From a virus, in IMG/VR virus record IMGVR_UViG_3300029309_000321, positions 1 through 25,284 of that record: a stretch of DNA of 25,284 nt; one strand, given 5' to 3'. Position numbers and translations under genes: made by a program. The first letter of the stretch is position 1, and the number at the start of each line of letters is the position of its first letter. Of this stretch, positions 18,392 through 23,140 are shown one piece after another. The notes under the pieces were generated by a model. The model did no database searches. It saw only the letters and a list, made by a program, of their open reading frames with translations, and was not told the origin of the DNA.

Positions 18392-19669
18392 CTACGCAGC
18401 AAACGGATCATACGAATTTACCGCTGTCCTCTGCGGAGCACGGCCACTAAAGCCCCTACTCTCTCTCAACCCAACCGCCAAATACCTAAAACCATCAGCC
18501 GCATGTGACGACCAATCATGTACCGGCGTTTTCCTAAAATCTCTCAGCCGCTCATTGTAAGCCCTATGATACTGCCTCAATGCCTCAAGCCCTGGCCGAC
18601 ACAACTCAGCATCAAACCAACAACGGGGCAACAACATCTTCGCCGCATGGATCCCATCCTCTAACGGCAACTTAGGGACCACACGAAAAGAAATACCCAG
18701 ATCATAAGCCGTCTCTCTGCGGCTCTTGCCTGTACTCAACTCACGTACCTCAATGTCATGGGGCGCATTATGGCTCCCATATAAATAGTCTTTTTGATCG
18801 AGAACCTTCGCATAATGCGGCAAGCCCTCACCCCTGTTTTCATAAAAATCAATCACATGTACCGCACGACCAACACTCTGCGTAAACCAAATGACCGTTG
18901 AATCACCAACACCCAAATCCCACCAAGTATCTACCTTAACTGCCGGATCATAAGGCACAGAACAAATATTCCCCTTCTCATGCAAATCCTGCAGCTCCTT
19001 GCCAAACACAGCACCAGGAACATTCGCAACCCAACTGCACTCATACTCCTGCGCATACTGATCAGGCGACATCATCGCCTGGGCAGCATCCAACTCCTCC
19101 TGATCCAATATCCCCGTCTCAGAAGCCTTGAATAACGACGTGTGCCACTCATCCTGGCTCTCAGCCGCCGTGTAGAGCTCAAAGAACGCATTATGACCCC
19201 TTGGGGTGCCAATAAACAAAGCCCAGCCCTTGCGGTCACTCAGAGCCGGCCTGATGATTTCTGGAAATAAACTCTCCGGCATATCAGCCATTTCATCCAG
19301 ACAAACACCATCCAAATAAATACCCCTCAAACTGTCAGGGTTCTCAGCGCCCAATAACTGTATCCGCGCACCATTCGGTAAATCACACCGCAGCTCAGTC
19401 TCATGAAACCGCACCATCGGTATAGATCCCGCATAAACCTTCAAATAATCCCACGCCACAGCCTTCGCTTGCCGATACGTCGGAGCAATATATGCAAACC
19501 TCGGATTAGGCCTGCTACACAACACTGCAGCCCTAAGAAGATGATTTATAGCCATAACCGTTTTGCCAAAGCGACGGTGACATACAACAACACACCAGCG
19601 CTTCGCACTCAACGCATCGTGTAGCTGAGACTGCAATGGCCTGGGGGAATAGGGGATCTCAATGTGCAT
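18392..19669 (-). CDS. terL: Terminase large subunit, 425 aa
   Basis: Packaging motor: an ATPase that pumps DNA through the portal, and a nuclease that cuts the concatemer. The ATPase has Walker A HRRFGKT (31-37), adenine-side YIAPTYRQAKAVAWDYLK (60-77), Walker B with catalytic Glu VCLDE (122-126) and coupling motif GTPRG (154-158). The RNase H-like nuclease shows its acidic residues in WWDLGVGDST (D251), VIDFYE (D274) and SHAADGFRYLAVG (D392). Length is short but normal. The start IPYSPRPLQSQLHDAL fits the family, and no other in-frame start exists after the upstream stop. A 13-bp palindrome touches the ATG and the SD is weak. The plus strand here is C-rich relative to G, unlike the portal gene. 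It is not the T7 gp19 type. Confidence 0.95.
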   Translation of the reverse strand: MHIEIPYSPRPLQSQLHDALSAKRWCVVVCHRRFGKTVMAINHLLRAAVLCSRPNPRFAYIAPTYRQAKAVAWDYLKVYAGSIPMVRFHETELRCDLPNGARIQLLGAENPDSLRGIYLDGVCLDEMADMPESLFPEIIRPALSDRKGWALFIGTPRGHNAFFELYTAAESQDEWHTSLFKASETGILDQEELDAAQAMMSPDQYAQEYECSWVANVPGAVFGKELQDLHEKGNICSVPYDPAVKVDTWWDLGVGDSTVIWFTQSVGRAVHVIDFYENRGEGLPHYAKVLDQKDYLYGSHNAPHDIEVRELSTGKSRRETAYDLGISFRVVPKLPLEDGIHAAKMLLPRCWFDAELCRPGLEALRQYHRAYNERLRDFRKTPVHDWSSHAADGFRYLAVGLRESRGFSGRAPQRTAVNSYDPFAA

Positions 19670-19682
19670 GAGACAGTGTCTC
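19670..19682. repeat. 13-bp palindrome at the TerL start codon
   Basis: GAGACA-G-TGTCTC is a perfect 6-bp inverted repeat around one base, directly abutting the TerL ATG. In mRNA it would form a short hairpin covering the region where an SD should be. It could be an operator half-pair or translational brake. It is short enough to occur by chance. Confidence 0.4.
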
Positions 19683-19929
19683 TCTGGGGTTTATTATACG
19701 TGTATACAGGGCGGGCTATATTTTGGGGGGTGGGGGTAGCCGGTCCTGGCATTTGTTGCGGTGTGTGGGATAGTTTCCCTCATGTCCTTTGTTTGTTTTC
19801 AATGGGTTAGCACATGCCAGTGCCAAACTAGTGCCAAGATCTCTGGACCGGTAAGCAAAATCAAACAATCGAGCGGGTGTGGTTCGTGCGCGCGACCACT
19901 GTCACAGCCTATACAATATACACACAAAA
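19670..19929. other. Untranslated gap between terminase small and large subunit genes
   Basis: 260 bp without a convincing gene. It contains a direct repeat AGTGCCAA (19819-19826 and 19830-19837, 11-bp period), G-runs on the plus strand near 19725-19738, and the palindrome at the TerL start. On the minus strand TGGCACT-N4-TGGCA (19836-19821) resembles a sigma-54 -24/-12 element with one mismatch. A 30-codon minus-strand frame (19783-19691) exists but is not supported. Terminase genes often flank or contain the packaging recognition site, so such a site could lie here. Confidence 0.4.
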
Positions 19930-20343
19930 CTACCCAGCTTCTGCAATCACATCGCCCCCTGCCCAACTGATACTGATCGATCCTGATGCTTTGTTATCCT
20001 CTGCCTTATCTCTTAACCCTAGCGGTTGCATCTGTCTGATATGCTTATCCATATGATCGGCTTCTAACCGCCGACGCTGCACTTCTGCCATTGCCAGCTT
20101 TGGATCATCTGGCAGCTGTTCTTTGACCAGGTCCAGTATCTGATCTCTCATCACTTCACATTGCAAACTTCTAGCTGTGCGATATTGTTTGTAGGCGTCC
20201 TCGTCCTCTTGCACATGCCGCAACACTGTTCTCCATCCAGGTAGATGATCTGACTTATTACAGATGCGTGTAAGGCTTTCGCCGTTTGCGATCCTGTCGC
20301 AGATCTCTTCCATTTGTTTTTCTGTGATATCTCTTTTTGGCAT
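19930..20343 (-). CDS. terS: Terminase small subunit, 137 aa
   Basis: Recognises the packaging site and loads TerL. Layout fits the Sf6/P22-type small terminase family: an N-terminal HTH (residues ~5-45, EKQMEEICDRIANGESLTRI, then LPGWRTVLRHVQ), a helical oligomerisation core with the typical RDQILDLVKEQLPDDPKLAMAEVQRR spread over ~72-97, RLEADHMDKHIRQMQP, and a short C-terminal tail (SGSISISWAGG) that probably touches TerL. It precedes TerL as expected, though separated by 260 bp. The ATG at 20343 has only a weak GGA 9 nt upstream. Confidence 0.85.
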   Translation of the reverse strand: MPKRDITEKQMEEICDRIANGESLTRICNKSDHLPGWRTVLRHVQEDEDAYKQYRTARSLQCEVMRDQILDLVKEQLPDDPKLAMAEVQRRRLEADHMDKHIRQMQPLGLRDKAEDNKASGSISISWAGGDVIAEAG

Positions 20344-20351
20344 AATTTTTG

Positions 20352-20380
20352 TCCAAAAGAAGCCCCGTCAAAAGCGGAGC
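20352..20380 (-). terminator. Possible intrinsic terminator before TerS
   Basis: On the minus strand GCTCCG-CTTTTGA-CGGGGC forms a 6-bp stem (one G-U pair) followed by TTCTTTT. It would end the early leftward transcript just before the terminase and virion operon, or act as the target of an antiterminator. The stem is moderate and the T-tract is interrupted. Confidence 0.5.
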
Positions 20381-20478
20381 ATTAGTAACAGGGAGGATTA
20401 AACTCAAGCAATAGTCGCTGATGTTAGTCGATGCTCAATAACGACAAAGAACTAGACAAGCACCAGCGACTAGAGCGG

Positions 20479-20525
20479 TTAATGTAGTATACTACAGAGA
20501 AACGTCTGCTAGCATACTACATTAA
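20479..20525. repeat. Perfect 12-bp inverted repeat with embedded 12-bp palindrome
   Basis: TTAATGTAGTAT (20479-20490) and ATACTACATTAA (20514-20525) are exact reverse complements with a 23-bp spacer. The left arm also runs into GTAGTATACTAC (20484-20495), itself a perfect palindrome. The half-site ATACTAC/GTAGTAT thus occurs three times, at 20484, 20489 and 20514. This fits an operator for a dimeric regulator or a structured recognition site. Confidence 0.8.
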
Positions 20526-20566
20526 GTACCACCTTTCGCGCATTAGCGCAAGCACTATGTTATATG

Positions 20567-20595
20567 TTGATATGTGGTATGACTTTTTACGTCAA
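20567..20595 (-). promoter_or_regulatory. Possible sigma-70-type leftward promoter for the terminase/virion operon
   Basis: On the minus strand TTGACG (20595-20590), a 17-bp spacer and TATCAA (20572-20567) give a fair -35/-10 pair. The -35 overlaps the stop region of the DUF6362-like gene. Transcripts would start near 20560 and pass through the inverted repeats at 20479-20525, which would then lie in the leader or act as a downstream operator. Confidence 0.35.
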
Positions 20596-21023
20596 GAGAA
20601 GTACTTTCCCAATATTTCATCTTCTTGAGCTTTAATCTTGTACCAGCACCTAATCAGCGCGTCGGTGTATCTGCGCTTGATCTGTCTTCCATCTCTTAAG
20701 CCCCGCATTCGTGCAAGTTTTTGCCACTTTGGGCCACGTTCTCTAAATGCTGCGCTGTGCGCGACGGCCCAGACGATCTGTCGATCATCTTTGTTCATCA
20801 TTTCTATTCCAAGAAAAAGAGCACGTTCGTAACCATCAACTTGTTTTGGAGTTGCTTTGGGAAGTCCTGGCTTGTATTCGGAGTAGCCATACGCGGTCCA
20901 CTCTTGCGGATAATTTGGCCATGCGGACATCTTTTGCTTTCGAAACGCGGGTGGTAATTTTCGCTCGGTTTCAGCTGCTTCGAAAAAAATGTCTGAGAGC
21001 TGCGCTACATCAGGGTTATCCAC
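20592..21023 (-). CDS. DUF6362-like putative DNA-binding protein, 143 aa
   Basis: Unknown function. The sequence follows the pattern I know as DUF6362: an N-terminal helix FFEAAETERKLPPAF (13-27), SAWPNYPQEWTAYGYSEYKP (33-52) with the signature SAWP and AYGY, then ERALFLGIEM, DDRQIVWAVAHSAAF and a C-terminal basic helix region WQKLARMRGLRDGRQIKRRY, probably a sigma-like helix-turn-helix. The only usable start is GTG at 21023, which lies inside a perfect DnaA box; a stop codon is 9 nt upstream in frame and no clear SD is seen. It sits between the origin-like region and the terminase operon, where late regulators often lie. Confidence 0.7.
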   Translation of the reverse strand: MDNPDVAQLSDIFFEAAETERKLPPAFRKQKMSAWPNYPQEWTAYGYSEYKPGLPKATPKQVDGYERALFLGIEMMNKDDRQIVWAVAHSAAFRERGPKWQKLARMRGLRDGRQIKRRYTDALIRCWYKIKAQEDEILGKYFS

Positions 21024-21024
21024 A
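21016..21024 (+). promoter_or_regulatory. DnaA box (perfect TTATCCACA), right of the DUF6362-like start
   Basis: An exact match to the bacterial DnaA-box consensus. It overlaps the GTG start codon of the DUF6362-like gene, so DnaA binding might also affect that gene. A second identical box lies exactly 200 bp further on in the same orientation. Confidence 0.7.
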
Positions 21025-21068
21025 ACAAAATCTCACAAAAAAAAAATTATTCATATGTATCATATGAG

Positions 21069-21110
21069 AGCTGATATGTGTGCGCTCCTTGGCGGCGCAC
21101 CCAATCAGCT
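21069..21110 (+). other. Nested stem-loop inside the origin-like region
   Basis: AGCTGAT (21069-21075) pairs with ATCAGCT (21104-21110), and inside it GTGCGC (21080-21085) pairs with GCGCAC (21095-21100). On the plus strand it is followed by TTGTTTTTG, so it could also end rightward transcription. In this setting a structural role in the origin is equally possible. Confidence 0.5.
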
Positions 21111-21215
21111 TTGTTTTTGTACATATATGAGCACAAATCTGAGCGCATATATGATACATGTCAGAGCGCTTCGCGATTTTAAAAACACCACAAAGAATCA
21201 GTCAATACCCTTTTT

Positions 21216-21224
21216 TTATCCACA
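21216..21224 (+). promoter_or_regulatory. DnaA box (perfect TTATCCACA), next to the phased repeats
   Basis: Exact consensus match. It sits next to the 10-bp phased repeats and exactly 200 bp from the other box, in the same orientation. Confidence 0.7.
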
Positions 21225-21225
21225 A

Positions 21226-21270
21226 TCCGTTAATGTCCGTTGGTGGTCGTTTATGGTCGTTTGTGTCCGC
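21226..21270. repeat. Five short repeats with exact 10-bp phasing (iteron-like)
   Basis: On the plus strand TCCGT, TCCGT, GTCGT, GTCGT and TCCGC end at 21230, 21240, 21250, 21260 and 21270. Every unit therefore faces the same side of the helix. The array begins two bases after a DnaA box and overlaps the last codons of the 64-aa gene. Helically phased short repeats at an origin suggest binding sites for an initiator or bending protein. Confidence 0.55.
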
Positions 21271-21445
21271 ATTTTTTTTTGCGGTGCTCTTTGTAGATCG
21301 TCTTTTTGCTTAGAGATGTTTGAAATCTACGCATCAAAAAATTTACTTCTTCGAACAGCTCTTGATGCTTGTTCGTGTTCCAATGCTCTCGATACTCGCG
21401 CAACGCCAGGATAACCACTTGTGTTTCTTCTGTCGTTAAATTCAT
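21251..21445 (-). CDS. Small hypothetical protein, 64 aa
   Basis: Unrecognised. The N-terminal half (TTEETQVVILALREYREHWN) looks like an amphipathic helix. The C-terminus is very basic (KKTIYKEHRKKKCGHKRP) and may bind nucleic acid. It has a strong SD, AAGGAG, 7 nt before its ATG, and an ATGA overlap with the GcrA-like gene, so it is well supported as expressed. The last codons run over the phased repeats of the origin-like region and over a run of nine A in the coding strand. Confidence 0.65.
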   Translation of the reverse strand: MNLTTEETQVVILALREYREHWNTNKHQELFEEVNFLMRRFQTSLSKKTIYKEHRKKKCGHKRP

Positions 21446-21750
21446 TCTTCTCTCCTTAAATCTTCTTCCAAAGAATCCAAGCTCATATTCATTTTGTTTA
21501 AAATTTTTTCTAAATTATTTTCGGAGGGATGTTCGACAAGACGTATTTCATATTTAGATAAAAGAGTTTCATTTACACTAGGGTTTTTTGGTAGCTTTTT
21601 TCTATGCGTAGAAACATCTAACAATTTTGATATAATTTGCTCTCGGGACACATACGACGCCGGACCTAGCTTTTCTGCTATCTCGCTGGCACTGTAACCC
21701 TCACCCCAAAGCCGCATCATTTTGCTCACATTCATATCAGTCCAAATCAA
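21442..21750 (-). CDS. GcrA-like regulator, 102 aa
   Basis: The N-terminus IWTDMNVSKMMRLWGEGYSASEIAEKLG (1-29; shown by the WTD start, the LW-x-E/G-G-x-SASEIAEKLG helices and then SREQIISKLL) follows the DNA-binding domain of GcrA. In alphaproteobacteria GcrA is a cell-cycle regulator that binds sigma-70 RNA polymerase at CcrM-methylated (GANTC) promoters. The C-terminal half differs from chromosomal GcrA and ends in an acidic helix (SLEEDLRREE). The start is TTG at 21750: it keeps the WTD motif and has GGGAG 8 nt upstream inside the end of the 107-aa gene, while the next ATG (21735) would delete the motif. Probably a phage regulator exploiting host sigma-70 promoters. Confidence 0.72.
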   Translation of the reverse strand: MIWTDMNVSKMMRLWGEGYSASEIAEKLGPASYVSREQIISKLLDVSTHRKKLPKNPSVNETLLSKYEIRLVEHPSENNLEKILNKMNMSLDSLEEDLRREE

Positions 21751-21753
21751 ATG

Positions 21754-22077
21754 CTACACTCCCAGTGGATTACAGAACTCACAAGCATGCTTCTCGCCAA
21801 CAGGCTCATAGGCTTGGTACTCACCCGCCACCCGCACCATGCGCTCAACCTCTATCCAGCCCTCGCCCTCGCAGTGCTCACAGCTCTGTGATATTTTTAG
21901 TTCTATATCTCTTACCTTGCGGTGTAGATTTAGCACTTGACTTGCCATGCCAGAATTAATCGGACCCGAAAACAACGCGCGCGCTTCACCTGGCACATGA
22001 ATACTAAACCAAGCACCGTCCCTACGATCCCAGGTCAGTTGAAACTCTACGTGCTCGATCTCAACGCTAGTCTTCAT
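21754..22077 (-). CDS. Small protein with C-terminal CxxC pair, 107 aa
   Basis: Function unknown. The N-terminal ~70 residues are beta-rich (VEFQLTWDRRDGAWFSIHVPG). A helix SQVLNLHRKVRDIELKISQS leads to CEHCEGEGW (~66-74) and CEFCNPLG (98-105), two CxxC pairs that could bind one zinc, of the DnaJ or rubredoxin-knuckle kind. It overlaps the 58-aa gene by 11 nt, and that gene has the same pair of motifs, so the two may share origin or bind each other. The SD for the GcrA-like gene lies within its last codons. Confidence 0.6.
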   Translation of the reverse strand: MKTSVEIEHVEFQLTWDRRDGAWFSIHVPGEARALFSGPINSGMASQVLNLHRKVRDIELKISQSCEHCEGEGWIEVERMVRVAGEYQAYEPVGEKHACEFCNPLGV

Positions 22078-22243
22078 GCAAAGCCACCTTGCCCGTGCCT
22101 TTGCAAACCAAACATTCGACCGGTTCTACATACGCATCGCCGCCACTGTACTCAGCTGGATGCGTGACAAAAAATACATGATCCCGCTCACCAATACCTT
22201 CGCAATGCTTGCAGCGTATCATGATCGGCTGCTCCTCGTTCAT
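22067..22243 (-). CDS. DnaJ-type CxxCxGxG zinc microprotein, 58 aa
   Basis: Short open frame (MNEEQPIMIRCKHCEGIGER...CLVCKGTGKVALHED) with CKHCEGIG (11-18) and CLVCKGTG (44-51), the two CxxCxGxG knuckles of a DnaJ-type zinc finger with nothing else attached. It starts by ATGA overlap with the stop of the 77-aa gene and overlaps the next gene by 11 nt, which supports translation within the operon. A possible zinc-binding adaptor; no partner is known. Confidence 0.68.
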   Translation of the reverse strand: MNEEQPIMIRCKHCEGIGERDHVFFVTHPAEYSGGDAYVEPVECLVCKGTGKVALHED

Positions 22244-22473
22244 GGCCTGGCTCTTGGCCGCATGTATGACGACACATCGTCTGTGCGTTGACAGAACATG
22301 ATGACATCATGACCATACAATTCTAAAAAGTGATCATACAAAGGTTCTGCTAATCCAGCATCCATCGCTTCCTGACAATGCTGCTCAGAAGCATATAAAA
22401 CATAAGCCATAGGCGCGGTATCATTGGCCTCTATTCCATATTGAATTAATAAGACTGTGAAATATTCGATCAT
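22240..22473 (-). CDS. Hypothetical protein, 77 aa
   Basis: Unrecognised. It opens with a hydrophobic strand (MIEYFTVLLIQYG) and has MAYVLYASEQHCQEAMDAGLAEPLYDHF in the middle, consistent with a small alpha/beta fold, and an Arg/Pro end. The start overlaps the VRR-NUC stop (ATGA) and the stop overlaps the 58-aa start (ATGA), so it belongs to the early leftward operon. Confidence 0.6.
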   Translation of the reverse strand: MIEYFTVLLIQYGIEANDTAPMAYVLYASEQHCQEAMDAGLAEPLYDHFLELYGHDVIMFCQRTDDVSSYMRPRARP

Positions 22474-22856
22474 ATGATTGCCCTCAGTTTAACCAAGGGC
22501 CTGAGAAACAAATACACCTCTTCGACGCTTTTACAGACAGCCCAGGGAAAACCAGCCTCGATAATCTGATCGCGCATACGACGTTGGTTTTCGTTCATGC
22601 GCCCCTTTTTTGCTTTGAGCTCGATAAAAATGGCCTCGTTTGCTCCACTGGCCGTGCAGTCGCTCGGACAAAACAACTCAAGATCCGGCCAGCCATATTT
22701 TGTTCCCATTTTTTTAAGTCGATTGATGTAACTAACGTGGCGCTTGCCCTCATTCGGGCTGTGATGAAAGACACAACCAGCTGGCAGCGCATACTCTAAA
22801 AACGCTGCAACGTCCTTTTGCAGCTCATCCTCACTCACGGCGCATATAAAAGTCAT
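22470..22856 (-). CDS. VRR-NUC domain nuclease, 128 aa
   Basis: Predicted PD-(D/E)XK nuclease of the VRR-NUC type, which in phages acts on branched DNA such as Holliday junctions. The catalytic core is complete: HHSPNEGKRH (31-40), GTKYGWPDLEL (51-61) with D58, FIELKAKKG (77-85) with E79 and K81, then MNENQRRMRDQIIEAGFPWAV with the conserved Gln. The domain fills the protein, as usual for the stand-alone form. An in-frame extension to 22937 overlaps the HTH gene and looks unrelated, so the ATG at 22856 is chosen. It overlaps the end of the 70-aa HTH gene by 26 nt. The purine-rich sequence GGGAGAAG lies ~10 nt upstream. Confidence 0.85.
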   Translation of the reverse strand: MTFICAVSEDELQKDVAAFLEYALPAGCVFHHSPNEGKRHVSYINRLKKMGTKYGWPDLELFCPSDCTASGANEAIFIELKAKKGRMNENQRRMRDQIIEAGFPWAVCKSVEEVYLFLRPLVKLRAII

Positions 22857-23043
22857 TAGGCATGACTTCTCCCATCGACATGTTGATGATCCGTTCCATG
22901 TACAGCTCGTTTGGTATCGATCTGTTTGAGTGGCCAAAGTTTAAACACCAACGCCGCACAATCGCTGCATGGTTAGCACCAACTTGCCGCGCCAGCTCAG
23001 AATAACTCCAACCTCGTTTTAATCTGTAATCATCAAGTGTCAT
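22831..23043 (-). CDS. Small HTH regulator (Cro-position), 70 aa
   Basis: First gene of the leftward operon. The N-terminus TLDDYRLKRGWSYSELARQV (2-21), then ANHAAIVRRWC, is a helix-turn-helix. RSIPNELYMERIINMSMGEV and PNDFY form the C-terminal helices seen in small Cro/CI-type HTH proteins of alphaproteobacteria and their phages. The ATG at 23043 is chosen because the upstream extension would run through the promoter region. No SD is seen. The proposed -10 (TACGAT, 23056-23051) ends 7 nt before the ATG, so the mRNA would be leaderless. A palindrome overlaps both -10 and start codon, suggesting autoregulation. Confidence 0.75.
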   Translation of the reverse strand: MTLDDYRLKRGWSYSELARQVGANHAAIVRRWCLNFGHSNRSIPNELYMERIINMSMGEVMPNDFYMRRE

Positions 23044-23056
23044 ACGAAATATCGTA
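23043..23056. promoter_or_regulatory. Operator-like inverted repeat over the -10 and start of the small HTH gene
   Basis: TACGA-AATA-TCGTA, 5-bp arms. It covers the proposed -10 of the leftward promoter and touches the ATG. A protein bound here would block the leftward operon. Confidence 0.45.
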
Positions 23057-23079
23057 AGGCGCTTGACCTTAAAAGACAA
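23051..23079 (-). promoter_or_regulatory. Leftward early promoter
   Basis: On the minus strand TTGTCT (23079-23074), a 17-bp spacer and TACGAT (23056-23051). The expected start of transcription lies about at the ATG of the small HTH gene. The spacer contains the TAAGGCGCTT element (on the plus strand) that recurs before the exonuclease gene. An alternative -35, TTGACA at 23117-23112, would require a 21-bp spacer. Confidence 0.45.
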
Positions 23080-23097
23080 GTCGCATACAACAATTAC

Positions 23098-23120
23098 AGT
23101 TTGACTAAATGTGTCAAACT
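23098..23120. promoter_or_regulatory. Operator-like inverted repeat over the rightward -35
   Basis: AGTTTGAC-N7-GTCAAACT, perfect 8-bp arms, overlapping the -35 TTGACT of the rightward promoter. The symmetry and placement between two divergent HTH genes make it a good candidate binding site for one or both of them. Confidence 0.6.
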
Positions 23121-23130
23121 TTGAGATAAG
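23101..23130 (+). promoter_or_regulatory. Rightward promoter for the 228-aa HTH regulator
   Basis: TTGACT (23101-23106), an 18-bp spacer and GATAAG (23125-23130). Transcription would start about 4 nt before the ATG at 23141, giving a nearly leaderless mRNA. Confidence 0.45.
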
Positions 23131-23140
23131 AGTGCACAAA

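Larger units (their letters stand above)
20344..20591. promoter_or_regulatory. Control region upstream of the terminase genes with inverted repeats
   Basis: 248 bp between the DUF6362-like gene and TerS. It holds a terminator-like hairpin (20352-20380), an inverted repeat TAGTCGCTG/CAGCGACTA (20412-20420 and 20464-20472), and a perfect 12-bp inverted repeat with an embedded palindrome (20479-20525). It also holds a GCGC-ATTA-GCGC mini-hairpin near 20540 and a possible leftward promoter at its right end. Such density of symmetric elements before a late operon suggests a switch for late transcription, a packaging site, or both. Confidence 0.5.
21016..21270. other. Putative replication origin region
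   Basis: About 230 bp of gene-free, AT-rich DNA bounded by two perfect TTATCCACA boxes in the same orientation (21016 and 21216). Inside are a long A-tract followed by ATTATTCATATG (21037-21057) as a candidate unwinding element, an 11-bp perfect inverted repeat ATGTATCATAT/ATATGATACAT (21055-21065 and 21149-21159), and a nested hairpin at 21069-21110. Five short repeats with exact 10-bp spacing follow at 21226-21270. This combination is typical of DnaA-dependent theta origins of phages and plasmids. No initiator gene has been identified in the window, and function is inferred. Confidence 0.55.

Noticed and set aside
19691-19783. 30-codon minus-strand frame in the TerS-TerL gap
   Set aside because: AAGG lies only about 2 nt before its ATG, there is no recognisable motif, and the Pro-rich end follows from C-runs.
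20391-20400. Good plus-strand SD-like sequence (GGGAGGATTA)
   Set aside because: No start codon or open frame of any length follows on the plus strand.
20479-20525. Xer/dif-like recombination site or phage attachment site
   Set aside because: The inverted repeat has a 23-bp spacer and does not match the dif layout of two 11-bp arms around 6 bp; no integrase is visible in the window.
21268-21284. Hairpin CCGCA/TGCGG around a T-run, possible terminator or slippery A-run
   Set aside because: The T-run is the loop rather than the tail, so it is not an intrinsic terminator; the nine-A run on the coding strand could slip, but no alternative downstream product is apparent.
22857-22937. 27-residue N-terminal extension of the VRR-NUC protein
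   Set aside because: It lies in a frame overlapping the HTH gene and does not resemble VRR-NUC proteins; the ATG at 22856 fits the domain.
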